64,000 nt of DNA from Pyropia yezoensis (GCA_009829735.1 CM020620.1:2855447-2919446), one strand, 5' to 3'; numbered from the stretch's first letter, positions 20,498 through 31,304 are shown. Made by a program: numbers and translations. Notes: generated by a model from the sequence alone, not told the origin.

Positions 20498-21344
20498 TGT
20501 AAGGATTTCCCCCCTAATCCCATGCCTAATACTTAAGGGATAATATCTGGGACCTCTCCTTACAGATCCTGCCGAATCAACTCCTGGCAACATGGATCAA
20601 CTCTTTGTATTGTGGGGCATGACGCGGTGTACCTTCCAGACGCAAGATGAGTCAGCCGCTGTCTCACGGTGTCTGCCGGCCGCACGACAGCAGCCATCGA
20701 CAGCCCATCATGGCCTGTCGAAAGGCGCCACCGTCAGCACCCATGACGAGCCACATCTGCCACAGCTGGCAAGTCCGTTAAAATGTCCTCGCTGCAGCAT
20801 TGCAGCGATGTGACTGGCTAGCCGGCTGGCCGATTCGGCCGACTCGATCGAATCGTGCTTACACGCCACTCGGACCTTCGGGCCGACTGGCGTCTGGAGC
20901 CGGCTGGGGCGGCGCCCTAGGCGCCGCACGCCGGACCCCTTCGTTTGGGGCAAACTGGGGCTGCACTCCTTTAGTGCGCACGCCCGCCCATGCTTTGTTC
21001 TGAGAGCCATGCTTTGTTTTTGGGCTGTTTTGTGCCTACCGGTGGAGCGACGGGGAAACGCATGCTTTGGGGCACCTCGGGTGCCCCGACGCGAGTATAT
21101 AGTGCGTGAGTGTCGGCGCCACCGGGGGAGACCGGAAGGGAAACCACAGACACAGACCAAAGACGACCTTCACCCTTTGAACGCTCTCGATCACCACCGA
21201 CGTCGCGCCGTCCTCTTCCCCAGACCCACCACCGTCACCACCTCCATCCTCTTCCCCGCACCCTGTCGCTCTATTGGCTGGCACGGGTCGCTGACACCAT
21301 CACGAGTACGTTGAGGGCTGCCCAAGTGTGGGTGGTTCCTCACA
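20498..21344 (+). repeat. G2 3' LTR
   Basis: 847 bp, same termini as the 5' LTR, about ten substitutions different. The next base begins the 512-bp repeat shared with 4,295-4,806. Confidence 0.95.
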
Positions 21345-21857
21345 GGAAGCAACGCGCACCCCCACGCACACTCTTACCCTCTCTCACCCGCACCCAGCAA
21401 CCCTCCACACCGGGCCACGTGCGGGCCAATCAAAGCCCTCCAACATGTCCGGAGGGCCCCCTCCCCCACGGATCATCTCTGCCAGCGGGGCAGGAATCTC
21501 CAAGATACGGGGAAGAAGAGCCCCGCCGGACATCAGTGCCAACACTCAAGATCTCCCCAATCTCACAATCACGCAAAATACACAATCACAATCCAAACCC
21601 CGAACGCATCCCATCCCGGAGCATTGACCAAAGTCCAGTTCCGGTCAGAGTTGGTTCCCACACACTGGAAATCGCAATATGGGCCCCAGAACCAAATGGC
21701 GACCTGGTCCCATCTCCATAGGAGGGGGCCAATCGGCAGCCAGTAAAATCCCGAGTGGTCAAATCGGCCCCGTCCTCCTCACTAGGAAGGTGGGCACAGG
21801 GGTACGACGCGATCTCTGCGAGGTCCCCCCACGTGGAGGGCCCATAGGGTCCCTACA
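21345..21857 (-). repeat. 512-bp repeat, inverted partner of 4,295-4,806
   Basis: Reverse complement of 4,295-4,806 with few differences, starting exactly where the G2 3' LTR ends. No domain is recognised in it. Confidence 0.75.
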
Positions 21858-22399
21858 TGGACCAAAGAATCCCTCCACCGTCAGTGCGTACATGGTCGCG
21901 GCCGCGCGGAGTTGTGCACCAGTATATGTCGCTTGGAGTACCCTAGGCATGACGAAAGCACTGGGCATTCGTTGGGCACGGCAAGGAACAGGGCATGTTG
22001 CGAGGTCACGCATAGGGCTGTGAGTGACATGCTGGCCAGACCCGCGGCACAACGGATGTGTCCGTAGCTGTCTTCTCAACACAATTCAACAAGGAACTGC
22101 ACCTCCCATGCACATCGCCCGCCTCGCACTCTATTAAGCCCTCTAAAACACAGACACATACCCGGGGAAAGCGGTTGACACAGACGACCGGCCAAAGAGG
22201 ATGGCCCGGGCACAGGCGGCCATCAGCGTCTAAGGCACTATGCCACACACGGTGGGACCACCTGCACATACAGCATGTAGCCACTCGACGGCCCAAGTGG
22301 TCATGTCCCGGGCAAGCCCCAAAGCAAGAACGTGAATATACGAGCGTCAAGGAAGGAAGAGAGTTACAAGAAAAAAAATTGTCAGTGACAGCACGTGGA
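21858..22399. other. No gene or repeat recognised
   Basis: About 540 bp of unclassified sequence between the inverted repeat and the transposase remnant. Confidence 0.35.
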
Positions 22400-23707
22400 A
22401 AGACAGACAGAACGCGAGTCCAGCTTCTGGCCCTAATTCGACGCAAGCACAGAACCGCGCGCTTCTCCGGGTAGTCGTCACTGTAACACACCAGCTGAGG
22501 AAAGGCACACCAGGCGCTAAGGTCCCCTCCCAGCTCCAGTAGGACGCAATCATGACTCGCATCATAGATGTCGTCCAGGGTGATGAACAGTGTGCGTCGC
22601 AGAAGCTCTCTGCGCGCCTCCCGAGCCCTTCCACTGCCTCCTCGACCACGTTGAGCAAGCACATGGGGAGGCGCCCCCAGTGACAGTCACCGACGTTCTT
22701 CATCGGCTGGTAAAAACTCAGCAGCAATGCGCAGAGGGTGCGCCGACGCCGCCTTGGAGTTTGGCAAGGCCGTTCCGTCCGAGAAGAGGGAGAAGGGCAG
22801 CACGAAAGCACGGTCTCCATGCATGCGCTGTACGTCTTTCTCGTACATGTCAAAGATGCCGCCGCGTGATGGACCGACCAGCTCAGCAGGCACGCCCTTC
22901 GCTGCAGTACTGAAAAGTGGCTTCACGGGGGCGTCCTGCAACGCGCCCAGTAGTAACTGAAAGCCGCTGCGGAAAAAGTAATCGTAGCGGCCGCTGGAGG
23001 AGTTGAGAAGTGTCTCCAACCATCCCGCGTTGTGGACTAAGCGCTCCTGTTCCTGCTCAATCGCACTCGAGAAGGATGAATCCGACTTGAACGACGCCAA
23101 AATGATTGCGGCACAGGACCGTTCGGGCGCCGCCCCGCCATCTGGAGAAGTGGTCAGGAGCCTCCACAAGCTTTGAGATGATGATCTTGATGAACCCGTC
23201 CAGCTTTCCAGTGTTGCGTGACGTAGAGTAGACCGCAAGAAGGGAGAGGCAAACCGGGACGACCGAAGTCCACTATCGGTGTGCATGGGTCGAGAGCCGG
23301 CAGTGTCGCCAAAGCTCTCTAAAAGTGATCGGACTCGCTAACAGATGCTCCCGGCTCCCTCTGGGACGACTCCTGTTGCAGCGCGAAAGACGGACGTATC
23401 CGCGGAAGTGAGTTCATGCCCAAGCGGGTCGATGCCGCCGTCGCCTTCCGAGAGAGAGGCGAGTGCAGGAGGTGCCGCGCTCCCGGCGGCACCCCCCTGC
23501 CGCAGCGGTTCCAGCAGAAGGCGCTGCTGCCATCGTGCGAGGATCGAACCCTTCCTCTGGGCCTTGTATCCCATGCAGCAGCTGGATGACGGGGTAAGCT
23601 AGAGGAAGCCCGAGGTGTGCATGTGCCAATTGACGTTGGCACCAGTTCAGGCTCTTGAAAGACCTGGAGCAGTGAGGGCACAGGCAGGAAGCTACACGGT
23701 CCGTCAT
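22400..23707 (-). pseudogene. Decayed transposase-like gene (Plavaka/KDZ resemblance)
   Basis: Three minus-strand frames seem to be pieces of one protein. An N-terminal piece (23,414-23,707) starts MTDRVASCLCPHCSRSF and holds a C2H2-like finger. A central piece (22,687-23,286) contains IFDMYEKDVQ and FVLPFSLFSDGTALPNSKAASAHPLRI. The SDGT block followed by a Pro-x-hydrophobic stretch recalls the catalytic region of Plavaka-type transposases. A third piece (22,400-22,600) contains AFPQLVCYSDDYPEKRAV, recalling the 'hP-D-PE' block of the same proteins. The pieces lie in different frames, so the gene is frameshifted or contains introns I cannot define. Family assignment is from remembered motifs only. 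Confidence 0.4.
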
Positions 23708-24614
23708 GGTCGCGCCGGAGAGTCAAGCAGGAGATGATACTTCCCCTGTCGAGCACTGTCCGCGTCGCCCCAGTACGACCTCAACTACGCGGCTGGCAAG
23801 CGTTCTGAGTTTCACTGCGGCAGCTGCAGTAACTGCCTCACCGCCAGTGCCCGCAGCACTCCCAGCCACGACCACGCGACAGAAGAAAGAGCACCCGCAG
23901 AGATCGGTTGTCCAGGGCGACAGAATGCTCGAGACAGCGCTTCAAAACCGCGGTAGAGCCACCACCACCAGACGCCGTCGTCAGCGCAGAAACCCGCGAC
24001 CAACAGGGAGCAGATGTCGCTCAATAGGTCTTGCCGGAAAGACCACTTGGTATGTGGCAGCGGCAGCCGCTGAGCAGCACACCGCAACGGTAAATGAGGG
24101 CTTACGGTCGGCAGCGACCGCAGACTCAGGGACAAGACTGAGAGGGCGGCAGGCGGCCGCCGACTCCCCGCTTCCGGGCCGACGGCGAAGCAGCCACTGA
24201 GGCGCGGCACTCAGCGGCGCCCGCCGGCCTATCCCACCTCACAGACCGCCCCTTCAGGACCGCCGTCCGCCGACACGTCTGCAGATGGATACCCACTGGA
24301 TTGGCGGCGTCCGCACGGCCGATGCTCTGCACTCCGCGTACAGAGGCTGATGTCCACCCGCCGGTGCCGCTACATTCGCTACAGGGCGACGGCTTCTGCG
24401 GCGCGGCACGCCGCGGCCGCTGGCCGGAGCCGCTGACCGCAGCCGCATCACCGTCCACGCCGCAGCTGCCGCCGCGAGGACGGCGGCCTCTCGTGACAAT
24501 CTGCCGCGCCTTTCGCGGCACAATCCGTCACGCGCAGGGAGTTAAATCGCTCCTCGCCTCCGCTTTGAGAGAAGCAAGTGAAAGTCTGGCGAGGCTTCGG
24601 AGCGAGGCGGAAAG
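23708..24614. other. GC-rich region without a recognised gene
   Basis: Open frames here have composition typical of GC-rich noncoding DNA and no domain. A GCCGCGGC-rich stretch lies at 24,390-24,480. Confidence 0.35.
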
Positions 24615-25203
24615 CCTTTGCAAAGCAGGGTTGATATATTTTGCGAAAGCATCCATCGTCAGCAAAAATATGCGATAATTATTGAAAACGTTTCTGATAG
24701 TTATCGCCCAGGAGCCACGTGTTAGGATGACAGCAATGAATTAACCACGTCGTGCCCAACACGAGCCGCCTGACGAGCTGCGGACACGGCTTTCGGAAAG
24801 GGCGTAGAGCCTAAATTGGGCCGCGTAGTACGCAGGCGGCGGAGAACGTGCCGCGTGGGGCGGCCGCACCCGCCGAGTACAGTACGCCGAGGAGGATGTG
24901 AAGTCCTAGTCGGCGTAGGTAGCTCCTATCGCCCTCGTGGTGTGGGTCCGGATCTTGGCTGGGCACGCTGCCGTACTGTATCGCGGCTACGTACACAGTT
25001 CCGAAGACGACGACAGGGTGCGGCACTGCCGCGTGATCAGACGGGCCGGTCTGGTCTGATGGGCCTCCGAGCCGACACGTGGTGGAACACGTGGACGTCT
25101 GGTAATCATTATCGTTCCGGTTGTCCTGAACATTATTCTTTTCTGATAATTTACTCGATAATTTTGACTCAATAACTATCGCCTCTCAACCCTGCTGCAA
25201 AGC
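24615..25203. repeat. Possible MITE with imperfect terminal inverted repeats
   Basis: CTTTGCAAAGCAGGGTTGA at the left end is matched, with a two-base gap, by the reverse complement of TCAACCCTGCTGCAAAG at the right end. AT-rich GATAGTTAT motifs lie inside both ends, in contrast to the GC-rich surroundings. No ORF is present and I cannot define a target duplication. Confidence 0.35.
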
Positions 25204-25296
25204 CATCTTCAAATTTGGGTGGGAACGGATGCAACAGCCAATATAGCGCTTTGGGCTTTGGGAGCCAATCCACATGCTCAGACATAACCGCTTAAT

Positions 25297-25411
25297 GTGC
25301 GTCCCGTAAAAAGTGGACGTGCACGGGTCGTGCAGTGTGGGTTTGATTGGTCCAGTGGCCGATACTTGACATGAGCACGACACGGGGACGTCCACTTTTT
25401 ACGGGACGCAC
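25297..25411. repeat. 115-bp MITE with perfect 24-bp terminal inverted repeats
   Basis: The left end GTGCGTCCCGTAAAAAGTGG- and the right end are exact reverse complements over 24 bp (25,297-25,320 and 25,388-25,411). The interior has no coding capacity. The flanks read AAT on the left and TAT on the right, so a TA duplication as in Tc1/mariner elements is possible but not clear. Confidence 0.7.
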
Positions 25412-26673
25412 TATACGATCCCGTTCCCACCCCCTTCCGTCCTGCCCACCCACACGCGCCTCTGCTGCCTTATGAAGTTCCCCTCACCGACCAAAACATT
25501 ATGCTTGTGCAGTGGCGGTCGGTTGCAGAGGCCGCTACCCGGCACGCTGCAGGAGGGGCGGCCACCCTCTCCCAGAGAAGGGTGCCCCAAAGCAGCAGGC
25601 AGTCACAATGACACGGGAAAAGGTCTCGGGCGAGGGATGGGAAGACAACGTAGCGGTTTGGCGGCAGAGTAGTGGCGTGGATAGCGAGTCCAATGCCACC
25701 AGGCCCTACCCCCCCCGCCCAGGCTCCCTGCGCACGAGATACCAAACGAACAGACCCGCGCGAGGACACGTGACATACCCCACAGGGGCGCTGGCCACCA
25801 CTCCGCGGCGAGGGAGGAGGGCGCCGGCGTGAGAATACAAAACGTGCGTCCAACCATTGAGCCAGGTCGGCGATGCTCATGCTCCCTCCGAGTGCATATG
25901 TACAGGGACATAACGCACAGCCGGGTTGGCCCAAGAGGCCATGGAATGCAGGGACCAGGGGTGGGAGCGGGCGGGGTCGAGGGGGGGATGGGGGTTGGGG
26001 AGAGTGGCAGGGGGGGGCAGGCATCGGAGGGAGCTGGGAAAATGGCGGTTGTTGGGTGGGGGGAGCGGTAGGTAAGACAGGCTTGCGACGGCGCAGACAT
26101 GCAGCGGAACCCCACCAGGGCAGTACGGCACCCTCTACCTCCCCCCCACGCCCACGCCCACGCAACGACAACGCCAACATCCACGCCCACGACGCCGGCC
26201 TGCCACCATCGTCACCACTCGACCCCACAAGGAGCCGCCGCGCATGCCGCACCCGTCGCAGCCGCCCCCCAACGCTGCCGCCGACGTACGGCGCCGCCGC
26301 GGCGGGCCAATGACAGTGGGCAGCGGCCGTTCCTACGCCGCCGCCGTCGCGGCCGCCGCCGCCCCTAACTGCCACCATCCCCGCCGCCGCCGTTTCTCGC
26401 CGTTACTGCCGCCGCCGCCACCGCCGCCGCCGCCGCCACTGCAGCCGTAGCCGTCGCGGCGGTCACCATTCACCGGACGACGGGGGAGGCAGAGGCACTG
26501 TGCGGTTTCCTCCGCCCGGCCGGAGGACCACGCCGACACCAACGACGCCGACAAGTGCTCTCACCACGGGACGACTCTGCGCCAGCACCCAATGGAGTGC
26601 GGCGCCCTGCGCCGAGCTCTCCATGGGTGTCCCTGCACTCCAAGAAGAGCACGCGCGCGTCGCGCGTGGGGTA
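25412..26673. other. Gene-free, low-complexity stretch
   Basis: Holds G-rich runs at 25,950-26,060 and a GCC/CCG triplet run at about 26,330-26,450. No supported gene. It lies downstream of the coproporphyrinogen oxidase homologue. Confidence 0.4.
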
Positions 26674-28215
26674 CTACCCACCGTGCGCCTGTCTCGGCAA
26701 ACCGAGTGATGCACCCGGCGGCGATAGCGGTGGCGGCGGCGGCGTCGGCGGCGGCGGTGGCACCGCGCCCCTTTCTGCGTCGGCCCACGCGCGCGGCACG
26801 CGCAGTACGTCGAGGAGAGCGGCTGCCCCTGGAGGGCCCCCCTCCTCCTCATCCTCATAGTCCCACCGCACCACCGGCGGCGCCGACACCATCACACCAC
26901 GCGGACGCGCGGCCGGCGAGGAAAGGCCAACCGCCACCCCGCGGTCGGCCAGGAGGTTGAACTCGACGTAACGCCCCCGGCGGCGGAGCTGCCAACGTCG
27001 CTCGGCGGAGCCGTAGGCCACCCGCGAGCGAGCCGCCACAATCGCCCCGTAGCGCGTGGCGGCGGTAGCGAGGAGCTCCCCGAGGTAGCCTACGGTGGGG
27101 TCTGTCGCCATTGCCGCAACGGCAGCTGTGGTGGCAGTGGCGGCGTCTGCGCCAGCATCGGTGGCGACAGCAGAGGCGGCCGTGTCAGCGGCGGTAGCAG
27201 GTGTGTGGGCGGAAAGCCCGCGGCCGTCGCCTGTGAGGGCTTCCACCAGTCGCGCGTCGAGGGGAAGGCCCTCAAAAAAGACACCCCCGACCCCCCGGTG
27301 CTCCCTCCGCCACGGTAGATAAAAGTAGGCGTCGGTGGCAGCCTTGGCCGCCGAGTAGTCCACCACCCCCGCCGCGGCGGCACCGGCGCGGAGGTCCGCG
27401 TGCCACTCGCGCGCGTCATCGGGGTAGAGGAGCACGGGCGTTAAGTCTGCGCCGCCGCCGCAGATGCCACCGCCGGGAACACAAAATATGCGCACGTCGG
27501 CACGCAGTGTAGGCACGTGTGGGTGCGCGGGGTGGACGACGAGGGAGAGCGCAGCGGCGGTGTACGCCACAGCGCCGCGGTCCGTGGACGTAGTCAAGTG
27601 GGGCGCCAGCACGGGGTGGCGCGCCGCGAGCGCCGCCGCCCGTGCCGGCGGGAGCGTCGCCCCTCTTGTGACTGTCACATTGACGGCGGCCTTTTCAAAA
27701 ACGCCGCCCGAGGGCGCAGACTCCAGGACGCACGACACCCCAGACCCCCACACGTCGCGATGAAATGTGCCAGCCATCGAGGCCGCAGGAGCACCCGCAT
27801 CATTGTTACCCCACTCATCCCCGGCGGTGGATGGCGGCGGGAGAAAGGCGTGCGGGAGGTTGTGCATGGCCGTCAACCGCTCGACGAGCGCCGCCTGAGC
27901 GGCCAACAGGGCGGCCGCAAAGGGGCCTCCGCCAAAGGCGTGCGCCACATCGGGCGGCGGGGGGGGGGGATCCACAAACAGGCTCGCTCGAGGGCCGGGC
28001 GTCGGTGGCAACAGGGCGGCCGGCGGGGGGGCATGTGCGGGGGACGCGCCGGTAAGGCCATCGCCGTTGCCTGGGCCGGGGCGACCCGTCAAGGCAACCC
28101 AATGACCACGGCGGCACCGACGGCACGATGCAGCACCACCTTGGGTATGGGCGAAAAGGGGCAAGGAGGGAATCGGGAGAAAGCACGGGCGTTGAACCCG
28201 AGACAAAGGGGCCAT
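26674..28215 (-). CDS. Divergent oxygen-dependent coproporphyrinogen III oxidase homologue
   Basis: Family role: oxidative decarboxylation of coproporphyrinogen III to protoporphyrinogen IX in haem and chlorophyll synthesis. From the ATG at 28,215 the protein has 513 residues (the frame also opens upstream with a GTG). The first 70 or so residues are Arg/Ala/Pro-rich and could be a plastid transit peptide. Family blocks are clear: RDVWGSGVSCVLE with VFEKAAVNV (about 153-180), LSLVVHP (223-229), GGGADLTP (253-260), YFYLPWRREHRGVGG (297-311) and RRRGRYVEFNLLADRG (411-426). Two normally invariant histidines differ: PTLRADVRIF has Arg where the family has His, and YFYLPWR has Trp where it has His. 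An Ala/Thr-rich insert lies near 335-370. No introns. It may be a paralogue with altered activity. It is divergent from RPN11 across a 515-bp gap. Confidence 0.85.
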   Translation of the reverse strand: MAPLSRVQRPCFLPIPSLPLFAHTQGGAASCRRCRRGHWVALTGRPGPGNGDGLTGASPAHAPPPAALLPPTPGPRASLFVDPPPPPPDVAHAFGGGPFAAALLAAQAALVERLTAMHNLPHAFLPPPSTAGDEWGNNDAGAPAASMAGTFHRDVWGSGVSCVLESAPSGGVFEKAAVNVTVTRGATLPPARAAALAARHPVLAPHLTTSTDRGAVAYTAAALSLVVHPAHPHVPTLRADVRIFCVPGGGICGGGADLTPVLLYPDDAREWHADLRAGAAAAGVVDYSAAKAATDAYFYLPWRREHRGVGGVFFEGLPLDARLVEALTGDGRGLSAHTPATAADTAASAVATDAGADAATATTAAVAAMATDPTVGYLGELLATAATRYGAIVAARSRVAYGSAERRWQLRRRGRYVEFNLLADRGVAVGLSSPAARPRGVMVSAPPVVRWDYEDEEEGGPPGAAALLDVLRVPRAWADAERGAVPPPPPTPPPPPLSPPGASLGLPRQAHGG

Positions 28216-28730
28216 AGCTGCCGAGACGAAGACATCACAGCGAACCGTCGAGGCGGTCTGGTGGTGGGTGTGCTCGTGCACAGTGCGGAGGTCGATCTCT
28301 CATGACTCACTTGAAGACATGAAAGAGTCTTACAGTACTAGGAGGATCTTTCATGAAGAGAGGTTCCCGTGCTGACAAAATTGTCAACAACCAGTAAATA
28401 CCACACGAGAGAACTTACTTTCCAGGTAGAGGGTGACAGCACTCCCACTGCCACCGTGCCTGCTCCATATATGCCGTCCTCGACACCCCACCGAGCAGAG
28501 TGTGAGCGTTTCCTCCTGCGATCCCCACGCGCCAGCAAGCTGGTATTGTCTTGCCTGTCGCTGTACCCTCCATTGTTCCTTTCCCGGTTGTTGGCGGTTG
28601 TCGCTGCTCGTCGAACTCGTTGCCACTGCACCTCTCGACCTTCCGAGCTCGTTGTCACTGCACATCTCAACCTTCCCATCCGTATTGCCTGCTCCTTTCT
28701 CTCTCGCGGTGCGGTGCCCGGACCTTGACG
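28216..28730. promoter_or_regulatory. Shared upstream region of the oxidase homologue and RPN11
   Basis: The two genes are head to head with 515 bp between their ATG codons, so this should hold both promoters and 5' UTRs. The only AT-rich motif noticed is CATATATG near 28,467. The part before RPN11 is pyrimidine-rich. Confidence 0.45.
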
Positions 28731-30097
28731 ATGGAGCAGCTGCAGCATCTTCTCCACGGCCAGGGTGGTCCGCCGCCAGACACGACGGTGATGGACACAG
28801 CTGAAACGGTGTACATTTCGTCTCTGGCGCTGCTCAAGATGCTGAAGCACGGTATGTCCATGTGAGGTTTCTGGCCGGGGGCGGGGGCGGGAGCGTGTGC
28901 TGTGGGAGTGTGTCACGGACGAGGACTTTCAGGCAAGGCTGGATCATGGGTGCGCGCATACAGTGCTCACCCGCATGGCAGCTGTTGTTTTTGATCCACC
29001 GTGGTCGAGTGCTCATGCGACCATCCAGTGTGGTATGGCTCTGCCAGGAAATCGTCCGAGAGGCTTCCTGTGGCGCAATCGGTGCACATGTGCAACGCTC
29101 GTGCTGTGTGCGGCGAATGGGGCAATTCGCCGGACAGCGTGCGTGCACTCTATCATCACTTGTGGAGACTGTGACTGACACCTTGCCTGTGGCTTCATGG
29201 GATTGCTTTCCTGAGGTGACCGCACCTTCATGCTGGGTCTCTGGCGCTGCGCTTTGTATATTCGGTTGGATGCTCTATCTGTCCTGTGCAGGCCGTGCTG
29301 GCGTTCCCATGGAGGTGATGGGCTTGATGCTGGGCGAGTTTGTGGACGACTACACCGTTAAGGTGGTGGACGTCTTTGCTATGCCGCAAAGTGGTACCGG
29401 AGTATCGGTCGAGGCGGTGGACCCCGTTTTCCAGACCAAGATGCTTGACATGCTGCGGCAGACCGGGCGCCCCGAGATGGTGGTGGGCTGGTACCACTCC
29501 CATCCTGGGTTTGGCTGCTGGCTGTCGGGCGTTGATGTCAACACACAGCAGTCCTTTGAAGCACTTAACAAGCGGGCCGTGTCCATCGTCGTGGACCCGA
29601 TTCAGTCTGTCAAGGGTAAGGTCGTTATTGATGCATTCCGCACCATTGACCCTCAAGCGATGGTACTCGCGCAGGAGCCGCGACAGACGACCTCCAACGT
29701 TGGCCACCTCCACAAGCCGTCCATCCAGGCGCTCATTCACGGCCTCAACCGTCACTACTACTCTATTGCGATTGCGTATCGCAAGAACGAGCTGGAGGAG
29801 CACATGTTGTTGAACCTGCACAAGAAGCGGTGGACGGACTCGTTGGGTGTGGACGATTTTGTGGAGCACTCGGATGCCAACGCCAAGACGATCGAGTCGA
29901 TGCTGCACCTGGCCAAGTCGTACCAAGCAGCGGTTGTGGAGGAGCTGAAGTTATCGCCCGAGGAGCTGGCCGTCGCACGGGTGGGTAAGCTGGATGCGAA
30001 GAAGCACTTGGAGGCTGATGTTGCGGCGCTGATGGCGCTCAACATCAACCAGTCCCTCGGGACGATGCTTGACACGGTGGTCTTCCGGGCAGAATAA
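28731..30097 (+). CDS. RPN11: 26S proteasome regulatory subunit RPN11 (PSMD14), two exons
   Basis: JAMM metalloprotease of the proteasome lid that removes ubiquitin chains from substrates as they enter the 26S particle. Exon 1 is 28,731-28,851 (ATG, first 40 codons plus one base). A GT-AG intron follows at 28,852-29,291 (GTATGT to TGTGCAG). Exon 2 is 29,292-30,097. The joined protein has 308 residues, against 310 in human. The JAMM centre is complete: Glu48 in [11 protein letters not shown], and [14 protein letters not shown] with His109, His111 and Asp122. The junction reads KHGRAGVP, as in other eukaryotes, which confirms the splice sites. AATAAA overlaps the stop codon region. The intron contains many in-frame codons, so a single-exon reading starting in the intron would be wrong. 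Confidence 0.97.
28852..29291 (+). other. RPN11 intron (phase 1)
   Basis: 440-bp GT-AG intron splitting a Gly codon; donor GTATGT, acceptor CTGTCCTGTGCAG. It is the only intron I can define in the window. Confidence 0.9.
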
Positions 30098-30524
30098 ACG
30101 GTCAACGGTGTTCTTGCGCTCTCGGCAATGTGCTGTGATGTACCTTGGATTCTGGAGGTATTCTATCTGTGCTGTCCGTTTTTGCCGCTTGGCCCGCACG
30201 GTCACAGATGGTGCCTGCACTTACAGATACCGCACGTGCCACGTTGAGGTGCCCCTTTCTCCCATAGGGACGGCGACCGAGCAAGTGTTGCCACCTCCTT
30301 CTGCGCTCGAAGCGTCCGCTTCTAGAGTGCAACGGCAACGGCACCGTCAGGCCGCGGAAGTCCCTCCACGGCTCCTACCAAGGAGCCCTCATACCACTCC
30401 TGCATGCGACCAGGCAGACCGGCACTGACCTGCGGAAAGGCAGCAGTCATGCAGCGCGCCCCTGACACCCCCCTGTGCGGTGACGCGCGGGAGTCCCTCG
30501 TCGCCCCATCCTCGCCCCCGTTCC

Positions 30525-31304
30525 TCACACATCGTCGTCACGAAACAACGACCAGTCGTTCACGCGCAGCGTGCGGACTGCGGTCTCAAACGCTCCCCCC
30601 CCCCCCCCCCCCTGACCCTCCCTCGCCCCAGCAGCGGCACTGGACGAGCCTGGCGCAATCACCAACGGGTCATTGAAAATCACCAGCAGGTCCGTCGTGA
30701 CGTGGGGAAGGCGGAAGCACGCGACGGTAACCTCGACGGTATTGGCCGCGTCGGCGGCCTCGCGGAACTTGGCCACCGCATGCGTGCCAGTCGCCACGGA
30801 TGCCTCCACACTGGGGGCGGGGGTGCCGATGCGGCGACGAGTGGCGGTCGCCACAGAGGCCACCATTGCCGGCATGTCGGCCGACGGAAGCGACGCTTCC
30901 CGGCGGAGGGTAGCGGCAAGTGCGTCTGCGTCAACGGCCAGCTGGCCGAAGTGGTAGGCCGCCGCCGAAGTCACAGGCGGAATCAGCGACGCGCTGTCGT
31001 CATGGTCGGGGGGGGTGTTGAGCAGCTCGACAATCAAGCATGCGTCGGTGGCGGCTGCGTCGGCGTAGACCTCCTGGTGGTCGGGCACCTCCCGTAGAGG
31101 GCTGACGTCAATGAACGAGGCAGGCACGTCCACATGCATGGCGCCACCAAAGAGCGCCACCGTCTTGGTGGAGGAGAGGGAGGGCATCGTTACGGGAGTA
31201 GCGGTGGGACAACGCCCCGCAGTCCCGCTGCCGTCGTTGGCGATGAGACGACGACGCCGACCATCATCTCGCAAGAACCCATGCTTTTCCTTCATGGACG
31301 ACAT
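30525..31304 (-). CDS. Mog1/RanGNRF-like Ran-binding protein
   Basis: Mog1-type proteins bind the GTPase Ran and promote nucleotide release, supporting nuclear transport. The predicted protein has 259 residues from the ATG at 31,304; later Met codons (residue 4, and the MPSLSS at about residue 40) are alternative starts. The family core is clear: VALFGGAMHVDVPASFIDVSPLREVPDHQEVY, then a LIVELL block and AYHFGQLA, then the C-terminal VACFRLP, LLVIFNDPLVI and LRVNDWSLF. Inserts between the blocks are Ala-rich, and a poly-Gly run (from a C-run at 30,596-30,612 on the plus strand) lies before the last strand. The gene converges on RPN11 with about 430 bp between stops and diverges from the UBZ-like gene. 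A single exon is enough. Confidence 0.85.
   Translation of the reverse strand: MSSMKEKHGFLRDDGRRRRLIANDGSGTAGRCPTATPVTMPSLSSTKTVALFGGAMHVDVPASFIDVSPLREVPDHQEVYADAAATDACLIVELLNTPPDHDDSASLIPPVTSAAAYHFGQLAVDADALAATLRREASLPSADMPAMVASVATATRRRIGTPAPSVEASVATGTHAVAKFREAADAANTVEVTVACFRLPHVTTDLLVIFNDPLVIAPGSSSAAAGAREGQGGGGGGAFETAVRTLRVNDWSLFRDDDV

Larger units (their letters stand above)
13897..21344 (+). mobile_element. G2: full-length Ty3/gypsy chromovirus with an extra zinc-finger ORF
   Basis: The element spans 7,448 bp with two 847-bp LTRs that start TGTAAGG and end CTCACA and differ at roughly ten positions, so the insertion is young. Order inside: primer-binding region, ORF0 with two zinc fingers, gag, -1 frameshift site, pol (protease, reverse transcriptase, RNase H, integrase, chromodomain), polypurine tract. 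Gag and Pol are open throughout. The five bases before the element (CACAC) and after it (GGAAG) do not match. The left flank is G3 sequence and the right flank is the 512-bp repeat, so one end was probably exchanged or the join is wrong. Confidence 0.95.

Noticed and set aside
25603..26378. 302-codon minus-strand protein downstream of the oxidase homologue
   Set aside because: Pro/Arg/Gly-rich low complexity with no recognisable block; likely noncoding.
28862..30097. Single-exon 411-residue reading of RPN11 starting inside 28,862-29,290
   Set aside because: The extra N-terminal residues come from the intron. Splicing 28,851 to 29,292 gives the conserved KHGRAGVP junction and a 308-residue protein of normal length.
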